Assembly: GCA_903862955.1 (NCBI GenBank)
Contig: CAIPAH010000018.1
Location: 1 to 64,000, forward strand
Origin: an uncultured Opitutia bacterium
Lineage (GTDB): Bacteria; Verrucomicrobiota; Verrucomicrobiia; Opitutales; Opitutaceae
Direction: 5' to 3'
Length of the DNA stretch: 64,000 nt
Shown here piece after piece: positions 33,952-43,026 of this stretch (its first letter is position 1; each line of letters opens with the position of its first letter). A model generated the notes under the pieces. It ran no database searches. It saw nothing but the letters and a program-made list of their open reading frames with translations, and was not told the origin of the DNA. The translations under genes and the position numbers were made by a program.

Positions 33952-34953
33952 ATGCCCCGCCCCGCGTCACTGCTCGCCGTTCTCACCCCGGATGAGCAGG
34001 CCAAATTTCTGCCCGCCCCCGCCCTCGCCGAGGTGCGCGCGCTGGCGCCGGAGTTTCGCCTGCTTGACCCGACCGGGCTGACGCCCGCGGACTTCGCGCG
34101 CGAGCTCGCCGCGGCCGACCCCGAGGTTGTGCTCGCCTGCTGGCGGACGCCGTCGCTGCCGGAAAAACTTCCGCCACGCCTGCGCTACGTGTGCTACCTC
34201 ACCGGCGGCGTGAGGAAACTGGTCACCCGTGGTCAGCTCGAGCGCGGCCTGCTGCTCACCAACTGGGGCAGCTCCATCAGCCGCACCGTCGCCGAGTGTG
34301 CGCTCTTCCACACGCTCGCCTGCCTGCGGCTCGCGCCGCGCTGGACGCTGATGATCCACCGCGACGGCGGCTGGCGCGACGGGTGGGAACAGAACCATTC
34401 ACTGTTTGGCCGCCGCGTCGGCATCCACGGCTTCGGCCAGGTCGCCCGCGCGTTCCTCCAGCTCATCCACCCGTTCGGCTGCGCGGTCTCGATCGCCGCC
34501 CCCGACGTGACCGACGCCGTCGCCGCCCAGCTCGGCGTCCGCGCCGTGACGCTCGACGCGCTCTTCGCCGACAACGACGTCATCGTCGAGCTCGCCCCGC
34601 TGAACCCCGTCACCCGCGGCATCGTCACCGAGCGTCACTTCCGCCTCATCCGCCCCGGCGGCGTCTTCGTGAACGTCGGCCGCGCCGGCGTCACCAACGA
34701 AGCCGCACTCCTCCGTGTCGCCCGCGAGGGCAAGATCCTCGTCGGCCTCGACGTCTTCGTCGACGAGCCGCTCCCCGTGGACAGCGGTTTCCGCGGCCTG
34801 CCGAACGTCAGTATCACCCCGCACATCGCCGGCCCCACCCTCGACCGCTACGTCGACGCCACCGCCCACGCCCTCCGCAACCTGCGCGCCTACACCGCCG
34901 GCCAGCCGCTGGAGGCCGTCATCACGCCAGCGATGTATGATGCTATGACGTAG
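33952..34953 (+). CDS. D-isomer specific 2-hydroxyacid dehydrogenase
   Basis: This 333-residue NAD(P)-dependent dehydrogenase belongs to the SerA/hydroxypyruvate reductase/FDH superfamily. It has the cofactor motif VGIHGFGQVAR, the catalytic Arg region (LAPLNPVTRGIV; NVGRAGVTNE), the Glu in DVFVDEPLP and the catalytic His in ITPHIAGPT. The nearby glycerate kinase suggests hydroxypyruvate or glyoxylate reduction, but the substrate cannot be read from sequence. The N-terminal extension (residues 1-50) is ordinary for the family. Confidence 0.88.
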   Translation: MPRPASLLAVLTPDEQAKFLPAPALAEVRALAPEFRLLDPTGLTPADFARELAAADPEVVLACWRTPSLPEKLPPRLRYVCYLTGGVRKLVTRGQLERGLLLTNWGSSISRTVAECALFHTLACLRLAPRWTLMIHRDGGWRDGWEQNHSLFGRRVGIHGFGQVARAFLQLIHPFGCAVSIAAPDVTDAVAAQLGVRAVTLDALFADNDVIVELAPLNPVTRGIVTERHFRLIRPGGVFVNVGRAGVTNEAALLRVAREGKILVGLDVFVDEPLPVDSGFRGLPNVSITPHIAGPTLDRYVDATAHALRNLRAYTAGQPLEAVITPAMYDAMT

Positions 34954-34989
34954 CTTCGAACCCGACGGCCCGTGGACTAACTTCACCCC

Positions 34990-35433
34990 ATGACCTCTGA
35001 TACCCCGCCACCCGTCTTGTCGTCACTTCGCGTCTACACTCCGTTCCAAGTTAGAGTTGCCGCCTTCTTTGGCGGGCCCTTCGCGGCAATCTATACCCTC
35101 CACTGGAACTTTAGGGTTTTAGGGAAGAGCCACGCGCAACGGCTCACGTTGTATTGGGGTGCAGCGTTTACCGTTACGCTTATCGCCACGCTGCCCTTTG
35201 TGCCCGAGAGTTTGCCCCGCTTCGTCATCCCTCTCGCGTATGCCATGATTGCCGAACAGATCGCGAAATCGAAACAGCTTACCAAGGAAGCCATCCTCTC
35301 GTCGTCCATTTACCAACGACACTCGGGTTGGAATGTCACCTTGGTCAGCCTGCTTTCAATCCTGGCTATTCTCGCGGTGGTGATTCCGTCGATGTTGGCA
35401 TTGGACTATTTTGGCGTCCTAAAACTGGACTGA
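34990..35433 (+). CDS. Hypothetical membrane protein with AT-richer codon use
   Basis: This 147-residue protein has three likely membrane segments (FFGGPFAAIYTL region, LYWGAAFTVTLIATLPFV and the LVSLLSILAILAVVIPSM stretch). No family is recognised. Codons such as TTA, GTT and TTT are frequent and the region is visibly poorer in GC than its neighbours, which suggests recent acquisition. It lies 36 bases after the dehydrogenase gene in the same direction and is followed by a 280-base gap with a palindrome. Confidence 0.7.
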   Translation: MTSDTPPPVLSSLRVYTPFQVRVAAFFGGPFAAIYTLHWNFRVLGKSHAQRLTLYWGAAFTVTLIATLPFVPESLPRFVIPLAYAMIAEQIAKSKQLTKEAILSSSIYQRHSGWNVTLVSLLSILAILAVVIPSMLALDYFGVLKLD

Positions 35434-35524
35434 GCCATCGTTGAGGCCTGAAACGGGGTCAGGGTTGGGGGCTTGGGGTTGGTCGACTTCGACTCGTGGC
35501 TAAACGTCGACACAAGAGCGCATC

Positions 35525-35591
35525 TTAACCACAGGGCACCAAGCGCACGAAGGTCGATCCGTGGCTTGGGCTTCGTGTCCTTCGTGGTTAA
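35525..35591. repeat. Imperfect palindrome with TTAACCAC arms
   Basis: TTAACCACAGGGCACCAAG (from 35525) and CTTCGTGTCCTTCGTGGTTAA (to 35591) are inverted relatives with small indels. It lies about 120 bases upstream of the isomerase/epimerase gene. Confidence 0.65.
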
Positions 35592-35713
35592 ATAATCAGC
35601 CCCGCCTGCCAGAATTTCCCTTGCCGCTCGCCGCGCGCGGGACGAAATCTCCCGCTGGCCGTGACGCCCCGCGTCCGGCCCGCTTTCCCTCAACCCCCCA
35701 ACTCTGCTTTCCC

Positions 35714-36757
35714 ATGCCGAGACCCTGCACGCTCTTCACCGGCCAGTGGGCCGACTTGCCCCTCGAGAAACTCGCCCCGCTGGTCAAAAAGATGGGCTAC
35801 GACGGCGTCGAGCTCGCCTGCTGGGGCGACCACTTCGACGTCGATGCCGCGACCGCCGACAAGAAATATGTCGCCGCCAAATGGGCCCTGCTGAAGGACC
35901 ACGGGCTCACCTGCTACGCCATCTCCAGCCATCTCGTCGGCCAGGCCATCTGCGACCGCATCGACGAGCGCCACCAGGCCATCCTCCCGCCCGATGTCTG
36001 GGGCGACGGCGAGCCCGAGGGCGTCCGCACCCGCGCCGCGCAGAAGATGATCAAGACCGCCCAGGCCGCCCGCGCCTTCTTCAACGCCAAGCCGGGCCGC
36101 AAGGGCGCCGACGACTTCCCCGCCGTCGTCAACGGCTTCACCGGCTCCAGCATCTGGCACTCGATCTACGCGTTCCCGCCGACGTCGCAGGCGTACTGGG
36201 ACGCCGGCTTCGCCGACTTCGGCAAGCGCTTCAAGCCGATCCTCAAGGCCTTCGACGAGGTGAACGTGAACTTCGGCCTCGAGGTCCACCCGACCGAGAT
36301 CGCCTTCGACATTGCCTCGGCCCAGCGCGCACTCGCCGCGGTGAAGAACCACAAGCGCTTCGGCTTCAACTACGACCCGTCCCACCTCGGCTACCAGGGC
36401 GTCGACTACGTAAAGTTCATCCGCACCTTCGCCGACCGAATCTACCACGTGCACATGAAGGACGTCTGGTGGGGCCACGGTGACGGCACCGTCGGCACGT
36501 TTGGCGGGCACGTGGGCTTCGGCGACGCCCGCCGCGCGTGGGACTTCCGCTCGCTCGGCCACGGCGACATCAAGTTCGAGGACATCATCGTCGCGCTGAA
36601 CGACGTCGGCTACCGCGGCCCGCTCTCCGTCGAGTGGGAGGACATCCGCATGGACCGCGTCCACGGCGCCACCGAGGCCGCCGCCTTCGTCAAGCAAGTC
36701 GACTTCCCCTCCAGCGCCCTCGCCTTCGACGCGGCCTTTGACAAAAGGAACCAGTAG
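35714..36757 (+). CDS. Sugar phosphate isomerase/epimerase (xylose isomerase-like TIM barrel)
   Basis: This 347-residue TIM-barrel protein of the AP-endonuclease-2/xylose-isomerase-like family opens with [20 protein letters not shown]. Metal-binding candidates lie in [39 protein letters not shown] and [10 protein letters not shown], the usual Glu/Asp/His/Glu set. Such proteins act on sugars or cyclitols, often beside a Gfo/Idh dehydrogenase, and one follows directly here. ATG 35714 is chosen; a longer frame from 35561 adds non-family residues. The stop codon touches the palindrome at 36757. Confidence 0.9.
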   Translation: MPRPCTLFTGQWADLPLEKLAPLVKKMGYDGVELACWGDHFDVDAATADKKYVAAKWALLKDHGLTCYAISSHLVGQAICDRIDERHQAILPPDVWGDGEPEGVRTRAAQKMIKTAQAARAFFNAKPGRKGADDFPAVVNGFTGSSIWHSIYAFPPTSQAYWDAGFADFGKRFKPILKAFDEVNVNFGLEVHPTEIAFDIASAQRALAAVKNHKRFGFNYDPSHLGYQGVDYVKFIRTFADRIYHVHMKDVWWGHGDGTVGTFGGHVGFGDARRAWDFRSLGHGDIKFEDIIVALNDVGYRGPLSVEWEDIRMDRVHGATEAAAFVKQVDFPSSALAFDAAFDKRNQ

Positions 36758-36814
36758 CCCGCGAATGGACGCGAAAGGTTCGGAAATTCGCGCTGATTCG
36801 CCCAATTCGCGGGC
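36757..36814. repeat. Word-type palindrome with GCCCGCGAAT arms
   Basis: The left arm (GCCCGCGAATGGACGCGAA, from 36757) and right arm (GATTCGCCCAATTCGCGGGC, 36795-36814) are inverted with several mismatches. The left arm starts at the last base of the upstream stop codon and the right arm ends 15 bases before the next ATG. Confidence 0.7.
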
Positions 36815-36829
36815 AACAAAATCTTATCT

Positions 36830-37987
36830 ATGAACCGAAAACTTCGTTTTGGCATGATCGGCGGCGGACGCGGCGCGTTCATTGGCGCCGTCCACCGCAT
36901 TGCCGCCATCATGGATGGCAAGGCCGAGCTCGTCGCCGGCGCGTTCTCCTCCGATGCCGCGCGCTCCAAGGCCTCCGGCGCGGACCTGTTCCTCGACGAG
37001 ACCCGCGTCTACGGCAGCTACGAGGAAATGGCCCGCGTCGAGGCGAAGATGCCCGCCAGCCACCGGCTGGACTTCGTCGTCATCGTCACGCCCAACCACC
37101 AGCACTTCCCGCCCGCGAAGCTTTTCCTCGAGTCGGGTTTCAACGTCGTCCTCGACAAGCCCGCGACCTTCGACCTCGCCGAGGCGAAGCAGCTGCGCGC
37201 GATCGTGAAGAAGACGAAGAAGGTCCTCGTCCTCACCCACAACTACACCGGCAACGTCATGGTGAAGCAGGCGCGCGAGCTCGTGCGCAACGGCAGCGTC
37301 GGCCAGATCCGCAAGATCGTCGTCGAGTATCCGCAGGGCTGGCTCAGCACCTTCCTCGAGAAATCCGGCCAGAAGCAGGCCGCCTGGCGCACCGACCCGA
37401 AGCGCAGCGGCGCCGCGGGCTGTATGGGCGACATCGGCACGCACGCGGAGAACCTCGCGCGCTACATCACCGGCCTGCACATCGACTCGCTCTGCGCCGA
37501 CCTCACGACCTTCGTGAAGGGCCGCAAGCTCGACGACGACGGCAACGTGCTCGTCCGCTACCAGGGCGGCGCCAAGGGCGTGCTGCACTCGTCACAGATC
37601 AGCATCGGCGACGAGAACATGCTCAACATCCGCGTCTACGGCACGAAAGCCGGCCTCGAGTGGCGGCAGGAATTCCCCAACGAGCTCGTGGTGAAGTTCG
37701 CCGACCAGCCCCGCCAGATCTGGCGCCGCGGCAACGGCTACCTTTCGCCGCGCGTCGGCCAGTTCACCCGCATCCCCGCCGGCCATCCCGAGGGCTACCT
37801 CGAGGCGTTCGCGAACATCTACCTCGAGGCCTTCCGCGCGATCGCCGCGGAGGTCGAAGGCAAGCGTCAGCCAAAGGACCTCGACTTTCCCACGATCGAC
37901 GACGGCGTCGAAGGCATGGCCTTCATCGAGACCGTGGTGAAGAGCTCCCAGCGCGGCGCGAAGTGGCTGAAATTCCCGAAAGCCTGA
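36830..37987 (+). CDS. Gfo/Idh/MocA family oxidoreductase
   Basis: This 385-residue NAD(P)-dependent oxidoreductase has a Rossmann N-terminal domain with the dinucleotide motif in [17 protein letters not shown], the family strand [12 protein letters not shown] and [17 protein letters not shown] (EKP-like triad as DKP). [18 protein letters not shown] carries the catalytic Asp/His pair. Together with the upstream isomerase it probably forms a sugar or inositol catabolic pair. The genes are 72 bases apart with a palindrome between them. The start at ATG 36830 fits the family. Confidence 0.92.
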   Translation: MNRKLRFGMIGGGRGAFIGAVHRIAAIMDGKAELVAGAFSSDAARSKASGADLFLDETRVYGSYEEMARVEAKMPASHRLDFVVIVTPNHQHFPPAKLFLESGFNVVLDKPATFDLAEAKQLRAIVKKTKKVLVLTHNYTGNVMVKQARELVRNGSVGQIRKIVVEYPQGWLSTFLEKSGQKQAAWRTDPKRSGAAGCMGDIGTHAENLARYITGLHIDSLCADLTTFVKGRKLDDDGNVLVRYQGGAKGVLHSSQISIGDENMLNIRVYGTKAGLEWRQEFPNELVVKFADQPRQIWRRGNGYLSPRVGQFTRIPAGHPEGYLEAFANIYLEAFRAIAAEVEGKRQPKDLDFPTIDDGVEGMAFIETVVKSSQRGAKWLKFPKA

Positions 37988-37998
37988 GCTGGTCCGGT

Positions 37999-38084
37999 TT
38001 TTAGCCGGAAGCCATGAAACTAGGAAGCGGGCGACCGAACCAATCCGTGGTTCGTATTCCTGGTTTCCTGGCTTCCGGCTAAAA
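37999..38084. repeat. 28-nt inverted repeat with nested hairpin between convergent genes
   Basis: The arms 37999-38026 and 38057-38084 match at 26 of 28 positions (TTTTAGCCGGAAGCC words). Inside the loop CGAACCA (38036-38042) pairs perfectly with TGGTTCG (38048-38054). It exactly fills the space between the convergent oxidoreductase and msrB genes. Confidence 0.9.
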
Positions 38085-38092
38085 CGATCCGC

Positions 38093-38695
38093 CTATTTCT
38101 TCACTCCGGCTTCGTTTTTCGCGACCCAGGCGTTGTACGCGGCTCGCGGCATGAAGCGGAGCGACGCGCTGTTGATGCAATAGCGCATGCCCGTCGGCGC
38201 GGGGCCGTCGTCGAAGACGTGGCCGAGGTGCGCGCCGTCCACGTTGCAGTGGACCTCGTCGCGATCCATCCCGTAGCTCGTGTCCTTGGTCACGCCCACG
38301 AACGACTTCTCCATCGGCTTCGTGAAGCTCGGCCAGCCCGTGCCGCTCTCGAACTTGTCGCGGCTGTCGAACAGGGGCGTGTCGCTGCAGACGGAAAAAT
38401 ACACGCCGTCCTCATGGTTGTCCCAGTAGGCGTTCTGGAACGGCTGCTCGGTCCCCTGGCGGCGCGCGACCTGGTATTGCTCCGGGGTCAGCAGCCTCTG
38501 CCACTCGGCGTCGGTGTGCTGCACCTTGGCCTTGCTCATGTCGATCACGACGTTGGACGGCAGGCCGCAGGCGGACTTTTCGCCGGGCTTGCACTCGAGG
38601 GCGTCTTTGGCGGGTGGCGTGGATTTCATTTCGGTTTGGGCGCAGGCGGTGAGCGCCAGCGCGGAAAAGAGGGTTAGGAAGGAAAGCTTGCTCAT
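38093..38695 (-). CDS. msrB: Peptide-methionine (R)-S-oxide reductase, lipoprotein form
   Basis: MsrB repairs methionine-R-sulfoxide in proteins. This 200-residue version has a lipoprotein signal (lipobox Cys18, LTACAQ) and is therefore an envelope enzyme. The catalytic Cys173 lies in [13 protein letters not shown], and SGTGWPSF and [10 protein letters not shown] are family signatures. The paired CxxC zinc ligands of E. coli MsrB are not seen (SVCSDTPLF only), so it is probably a zinc-free form. A second reducing cysteine is uncertain; Cys103 or Cys150 are candidates. It is monocistronic. Confidence 0.92.
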   Translation of the reverse strand: MSKLSFLTLFSALALTACAQTEMKSTPPAKDALECKPGEKSACGLPSNVVIDMSKAKVQHTDAEWQRLLTPEQYQVARRQGTEQPFQNAYWDNHEDGVYFSVCSDTPLFDSRDKFESGTGWPSFTKPMEKSFVGVTKDTSYGMDRDEVHCNVDGAHLGHVFDDGPAPTGMRYCINSASLRFMPRAAYNAWVAKNEAGVKK

Positions 38696-38810
38696 GCCGG
38701 GTAAGAGGAATCCGCGGGTGGATTATTCCGCGGAGATTGCAAAATCAGCGTGAGCAAGCAGCCGAAATTCGCAACTCCGCCAGTCGGAGCGAACGTCCGC
38801 AAAATTGCCC

Positions 38811-40109
38811 TCATTCCCGTCGCTTGTCATCCTCCGCCCTGACATTCACCAACCCGTCGCTGAACTCGTTGGTCAACCGTTGCCCGGCCTTGACCTTCGC
38901 CCGGCGCGTCACCGGCTTCCCCGTCTCGTCGCGCACGATCGCGAACCCCCGGTTCAGCACTGACACCGGGCTGGCGGCCTGCAGGCGTTTGTAGAGCGAG
39001 AGCAACTGATGCGAACCGAGTTGCACCCGGGCCTCCGGCGAGGCTTGCGCCAGCCGCGCGCGGATCTCGCCCAACTGCTGGCTCCGCAACTGCACCGTGG
39101 AACGCAACGCCGCCACCAGCCGGTTCGAAAAATCGTCGAGCCGCAGGAAGCCCTGCTCGATCTGCGCTGCCGGCGTCAACAGCCGCAGCCGGGACCGCGC
39201 GTGGTCCAGCCGCTCCGTCGCCCGCGCCAACGTGCCCTCGCCCGCCGCCACCATCGCCTCGCTCGCCCGGGCCGCGCGCTCCGCCCCGTCCAGAAAATGA
39301 CTCGAGATCAGCTCCGCCGCACCGCTCGGCGTCTCGGCGCGCACGTCCGCCGCAAAATCGCTCAACGTGAAATCGATTTCATGGCCCACCGCCGAGATGA
39401 CCGGCACCGCGCTCGCCGCGATCGCGCGCACCAGCACCTCCTCGTTGAACGCCCACAGGTCCTCCAGGCTGCCGCCGCCGCGGCCAATCACCAGCAGGTC
39501 AAAGATCTCCAGCTCCTGCGCGAGGGCCAGCATCGCCACCATCTCCGCCGCGGCGCCCTCGCCCTGCACCTTGGCCGGCAGGATCACCAGCCGCCCGCGC
39601 CAGCCGCGCCGGATCAGGATGCGCATGAAATCCTGCACGGCCGCGCCCGTCGGTGACGTGATGAAACCGATCGTCGCCGGCATTTTCGGGATCAGGCGTT
39701 TCTTTTCCGCGGCAAACAAACCCTCGTCCGCCAGCTGCCGCTTCAGCCGCTCGAATTCCTGCTGCAGCCGCCCGACGCCATCCTCGATCACCGCGCGGAC
39801 GATCAGCTGATATTGGCCGCGCGCCTCGTAGACGCTGACCTCGCCGTAGACCACGACCTGCTGCCCGTCACGCAGCTTCACGGTCTGCCGCCCGGCATCG
39901 CCGCGGAAGAGCACGGCGCTCAGCTGCGCGCCGGCGTCCTTCAGCGAAAAATACACATGCCCGCTGGCCTGCGCGCGCAGGTTCGAGACCTCGCCGCGCA
40001 CCCAGCCGGGCCGCAGGCCGCTCTCGAGCAGGGTCTTCACCCGCCGCGTGAACTCCGTCACACTTTCCGCGCGCGCGCCGCGTTCGCCGAGATCCAGTTC
40101 AGCTTTCAC
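38811..40109 (-). CDS. xseA: Exodeoxyribonuclease VII large subunit
   Basis: XseA is the catalytic subunit of the single-strand-specific exonuclease VII. The 432-residue protein has an N-terminal OB fold (WVRGEVSNLRAQASGHVYFSLKD) and the nuclease domain with IGFITSPTGAAVQDF, VIGRGGGSLEDLWAFNEE and PVISAVGHEIDFTLSDFAADVRAETPSGAAEL. A coiled-coil region and the C-terminal SVLNRGFAIVRDE follow. I choose the GTG at 40109 (VKAELDL), which overlaps the end of the upstream membrane-protein gene by 11 bases. No xseB is seen in the window. Confidence 0.94.
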   Translation of the reverse strand: MKAELDLGERGARAESVTEFTRRVKTLLESGLRPGWVRGEVSNLRAQASGHVYFSLKDAGAQLSAVLFRGDAGRQTVKLRDGQQVVVYGEVSVYEARGQYQLIVRAVIEDGVGRLQQEFERLKRQLADEGLFAAEKKRLIPKMPATIGFITSPTGAAVQDFMRILIRRGWRGRLVILPAKVQGEGAAAEMVAMLALAQELEIFDLLVIGRGGGSLEDLWAFNEEVLVRAIAASAVPVISAVGHEIDFTLSDFAADVRAETPSGAAELISSHFLDGAERAARASEAMVAAGEGTLARATERLDHARSRLRLLTPAAQIEQGFLRLDDFSNRLVAALRSTVQLRSQQLGEIRARLAQASPEARVQLGSHQLLSLYKRLQAASPVSVLNRGFAIVRDETGKPVTRRAKVKAGQRLTNEFSDGLVNVRAEDDKRRE

Positions 40110-40791
40110 GTTTCGTGAATTTCTTCCGCAACAGCTGCAGTCCGACCACCGCGGCCACCAGCACGCCGAAGCCCATGCCCGCGGTCTTGAAATTGCCATT
40201 CATGATGCCCCGGCCCAGCACCACCGCGCCCACCGCCCACGGCAGCACGCACAGCCACGAGACGATCATGAAAAGCCGGAACGGCACGCCCGCGATTGCC
40301 AGCACGTAACCCTGCAGGAAAAACGGCGTGCCGGGCGTGAGCCGCACCACCAAGGCCACGCTCAGGGCATTGCTCTGAGTCACCCGCGGAATCGTGTAGC
40401 CGTAGCGCTTGAGCAGGCCTTCCACCAGCGGGCGCAACGCCCGGTGCGCGACCCAGTAGGTCAGCGCCAAGTTGGCCGCCACCGCGACCAGCGTCACCGC
40501 GATCACGCTGCCCAGCGTCATCTTCGCCGCGAACAACTCCCCGGCCGGAATCGTGAACGCCAGCATGGGCGCGCCGACCGCCGGCAGGACGACCATCGCG
40601 GAAAAATACATGACCGGACCCAGGCTGCGGATCAGCGCCATGCCCCGGTCCACCAACGCCTGGCCGTGTTCCATCAGCTCGCGCGGGCTATGGTCGCGCA
40701 ACAGCACCGCCGCAATCACCACCAGCACGACCGCCGCCACGGCGAGTTTGAACCAGGGAATTTTTTGAGTGGCGGGCGCTTCAGGCGTCAT
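40099..40791 (-). CDS. TVP38/TMEM64 (VTT-domain) family membrane protein
   Basis: This 230-residue membrane protein belongs to the DedA-related TVP38/TMEM64 family. It has an N-terminal membrane helix (WFKLAVAAVVLVVIAAVLL) and the VTT signature region with PAVGAPMLAFTIPAGELF, VVRLTPGTPFFLQGYVLAI and VSWLCVLPWAVGAVVLG. Members are thought to be lipid scramblases or transporters in membrane homeostasis. It overlaps xseA by 11 bases and the two are co-transcribed. ATG 40791 is chosen over 40809. Confidence 0.85.
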   Translation of the reverse strand: MTPEAPATQKIPWFKLAVAAVVLVVIAAVLLRDHSPRELMEHGQALVDRGMALIRSLGPVMYFSAMVVLPAVGAPMLAFTIPAGELFAAKMTLGSVIAVTLVAVAANLALTYWVAHRALRPLVEGLLKRYGYTIPRVTQSNALSVALVVRLTPGTPFFLQGYVLAIAGVPFRLFMIVSWLCVLPWAVGAVVLGRGIMNGNFKTAGMGFGVLVAAVVGLQLLRKKFTKRES

Positions 40792-40851
40792 GCCCGGGAG
40801 CCTGTCCATCCCCGCGCGCCACCGTCAAGCGCAGGCCTTTCCCGATCGCCG

Positions 40852-40976
40852 GAGGATGGCCACGAAAAGGCACGAGGGGCCTCAGGGCTGCGGCGGCGTC
40901 TCCATCGCGCCTATAGGCGCGCGGGAGAGTCGAGTCGGAGCCAAGGAAATTCTTGTGCCTCTTCGTGGCCATCCTC
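40852..40976. repeat. Composite palindrome, copy 2
   Basis: The arms 40852-40876 and 40952-40976 match at 23 of 25 positions. The core 40899-40928 is identical to that of copy 1 at 31093-31122 except at one position, including the perfect GCGCCTATAGGCGC (40907-40920). It lies in the 282-base divergent gap before the polysaccharide locus. Confidence 0.9.
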
Positions 40977-41073
40977 TGTCTTCCGTGGTCAAAAACATCC
41001 GATAAAACGCGCCGCCGGGACGGCAGGCTTGCCGCCACTGCCACGCTGCGTTGTTCTGGGCACTGTCCCGCGC

Positions 41074-43026
41074 ATGCCCGACACGCCCCCCGCCTCCGCC
41101 CGTCCGTTCCCCCAGCGCTGGCTGATCGCAATTCCCGCGGTGGTCGCCCTCACCTACGCGTGGGGCCATCTGGACTGGTATCTCACCACCCCGCTCGGAC
41201 GTGTTCCGGTTCTGGACGAGGCCGAAAACCTGCGGCTCGCCGAGCAAATCTTCCGCGGCACGCTGCCGGCCGAGCCGTTTTATCGCGCGCCCGGTTATGC
41301 CCTAATCCTGGCTGGCCTGCGCGAACTCGGTGCCACCGCCTCGGGCCTCTTTTCCGCGTCGCTCGCCCTCGGCACCTTTCTCCACGCCTGCAACGCCGGC
41401 TTCGTCGCGCTCATCGCGCGCCGCTGGTTCGGCCCCGCCGCCGCGCTGGTGGCCGGACTGCTGTTCGCGCTGAACCCGGTGCTGGTGCACTATTCGACGC
41501 AAGCGCTCGACTCCGTCCCGTCGCTCACGTTTTTCCTCGCCGGGCTCGTGCTCGTCGCCCCGGCGTTGACGCCCGGCGAAAATCGGTCGCTGCGCTGGGC
41601 GGGCGCGAGTCTGTGCTGGGCCGTGGCCACGCTACTCCGTCCCAACTACCTCCTCGTGTGGGCCACGCTGCCGCTGTTGGCGTGGTGGATTGCCCGCGCC
41701 CGACCCAGCCCCCGCGCACCCAAGCCGAGTGTAACCGTGGCACTGCGCCCGGTCGCCGCGGCGCTGGCGGGCGTCATGCTGTTTGTCGCCATGGCCGGCT
41801 GGCAGGACCGCGTGAGCGGCACCGCCGGCTTTCTGCCATGGCAGGGCGCGTATAATCTCTGGGCCGCCAACCAGCCCGGCACGAACGGTCGCTATTACAC
41901 GCAGCATGTCAGTCTGCCAGCCGCGCTCGCCGAGCGGAACCCCGCGCGGGCGGAATCAATGCTGCTCTACCAGCAGGAAACCGGGCGCATTCCCACTGAC
42001 ATCGAGGCGATGAACGCCCATTGGCACGCGAAGTTCCTGGGTTACGTCGTGCAGCACCCGTTCGCGTGGCTCGCCCAGCTCGGCCGCAAGCTCTACGCGC
42101 TGATCAACGACTGGGAGCAATACAACAACAAGACCTACGCCTTCCACCAGGCGCTCTCGCCGTGGCTGCGCTGGAATCTCCTCGGCTGGGGCGTCCTCTT
42201 TGTGCTCGGCGTCGCTGGCACAGTCCGGCTCACGGCAACTGCTCCCCGCACGGCCGCGGCGCTGGCTCTCGTCACCCTCGCCTGCACCGCTTCGATCCTC
42301 CTCTTCTTCGTCAGCGCGCGTTTTCGCCTGCCGCTTACCGCGCTCGCCACGATTCTCGCCGGCGGCGCGCTCGCCCCGCCGCCGTTCTGGCGGACGTGGC
42401 CGCAATCAAAGCGGATCGGCCTGGCGTTGCTTGTCCTCGCCAGCGCGTTCCTTACCTTTTCCAACTTCGACAACGTCCGCAGCCGCTCCACCTACGTCCA
42501 GGATCACGCATTGCTCGCCCGCGCCGCGGCGAGCGTCGGTGACGATGCCGTTGCATGGAACGAGGCCCAGGCCGCACTCGCGCTGCAGCCGGGCCATCCC
42601 GACGCGCTGCGACTCGCCGTCGCGTCGTATTTCAATCAGCTGCTCGACGGCACCGCCCCGCCCGCCGCCGAGTCCCGCTGGCGCGCCAACTGCGTCGAAC
42701 TCCTCGAAGACCGGCGGACCGACGCGCCTGACTTGCAAGCCGTGGCGGTCCTCGCCCTCTGGCGGGCCGGCGAACACGAGTCCGCCCTCGCTGCGTGGCG
42801 CCAACTCGGCTCGACTCCGTCCGCCCTCGCCGCGCGGCTGCTGGCGCGCGATGCCACCGCCGAGGCGTCCGCCCTCGCCGCCCTGCCGCCGTCCGCGTGG
42901 GCGCAACCGCTCGTGCGGCTCGCCGCTGTCCAGCTGGACATTTCGCCGCCGTCAGGCGTGATGCTGACTGCGCCCGACCAAGCCACCGGCCAAGTGCAAC
43001 GCCTCTTCTTCCCCAGGTTGCCATGA
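41074..43026 (+). CDS. Multi-pass membrane protein, ArnT/PMT-like glycosyltransferase with C-terminal helical repeats
   Basis: This 650-residue protein has about ten membrane helices and the acidic loop typical of GT-C transferases near its start (PVLDEAENLRLAEQIF), followed by PFYRAPGYAL. About 180 C-terminal residues are soluble and TPR-like (AWNEAQAALALQPGHPDALRLA). GT-C enzymes use lipid-linked sugars, so a sugar-transfer step outside the membrane is likely. It overlaps the next gene by four bases (ATGA). A much longer upstream frame exists but is antisense to xseA and the VTT gene; ATG 41074 is the natural start. Confidence 0.82.
   Translation: MPDTPPASARPFPQRWLIAIPAVVALTYAWGHLDWYLTTPLGRVPVLDEAENLRLAEQIFRGTLPAEPFYRAPGYALILAGLRELGATASGLFSASLALGTFLHACNAGFVALIARRWFGPAAALVAGLLFALNPVLVHYSTQALDSVPSLTFFLAGLVLVAPALTPGENRSLRWAGASLCWAVATLLRPNYLLVWATLPLLAWWIARARPSPRAPKPSVTVALRPVAAALAGVMLFVAMAGWQDRVSGTAGFLPWQGAYNLWAANQPGTNGRYYTQHVSLPAALAERNPARAESMLLYQQETGRIPTDIEAMNAHWHAKFLGYVVQHPFAWLAQLGRKLYALINDWEQYNNKTYAFHQALSPWLRWNLLGWGVLFVLGVAGTVRLTATAPRTAAALALVTLACTASILLFFVSARFRLPLTALATILAGGALAPPPFWRTWPQSKRIGLALLVLASAFLTFSNFDNVRSRSTYVQDHALLARAAASVGDDAVAWNEAQAALALQPGHPDALRLAVASYFNQLLDGTAPPAAESRWRANCVELLEDRRTDAPDLQAVAVLALWRAGEHESALAAWRQLGSTPSALAARLLARDATAEASALAALPPSAWAQPLVRLAAVQLDISPPSGVMLTAPDQATGQVQRLFFPRLP

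Noticed and set aside
40048-41073. Long open frame extending the membrane glycosyltransferase gene upstream by 342 codons
   Set aside because: It is His/Arg-rich, runs antisense to xseA and the VTT gene, and crosses a palindrome. The real protein starts at 41074 with a normal membrane-protein N-terminus.
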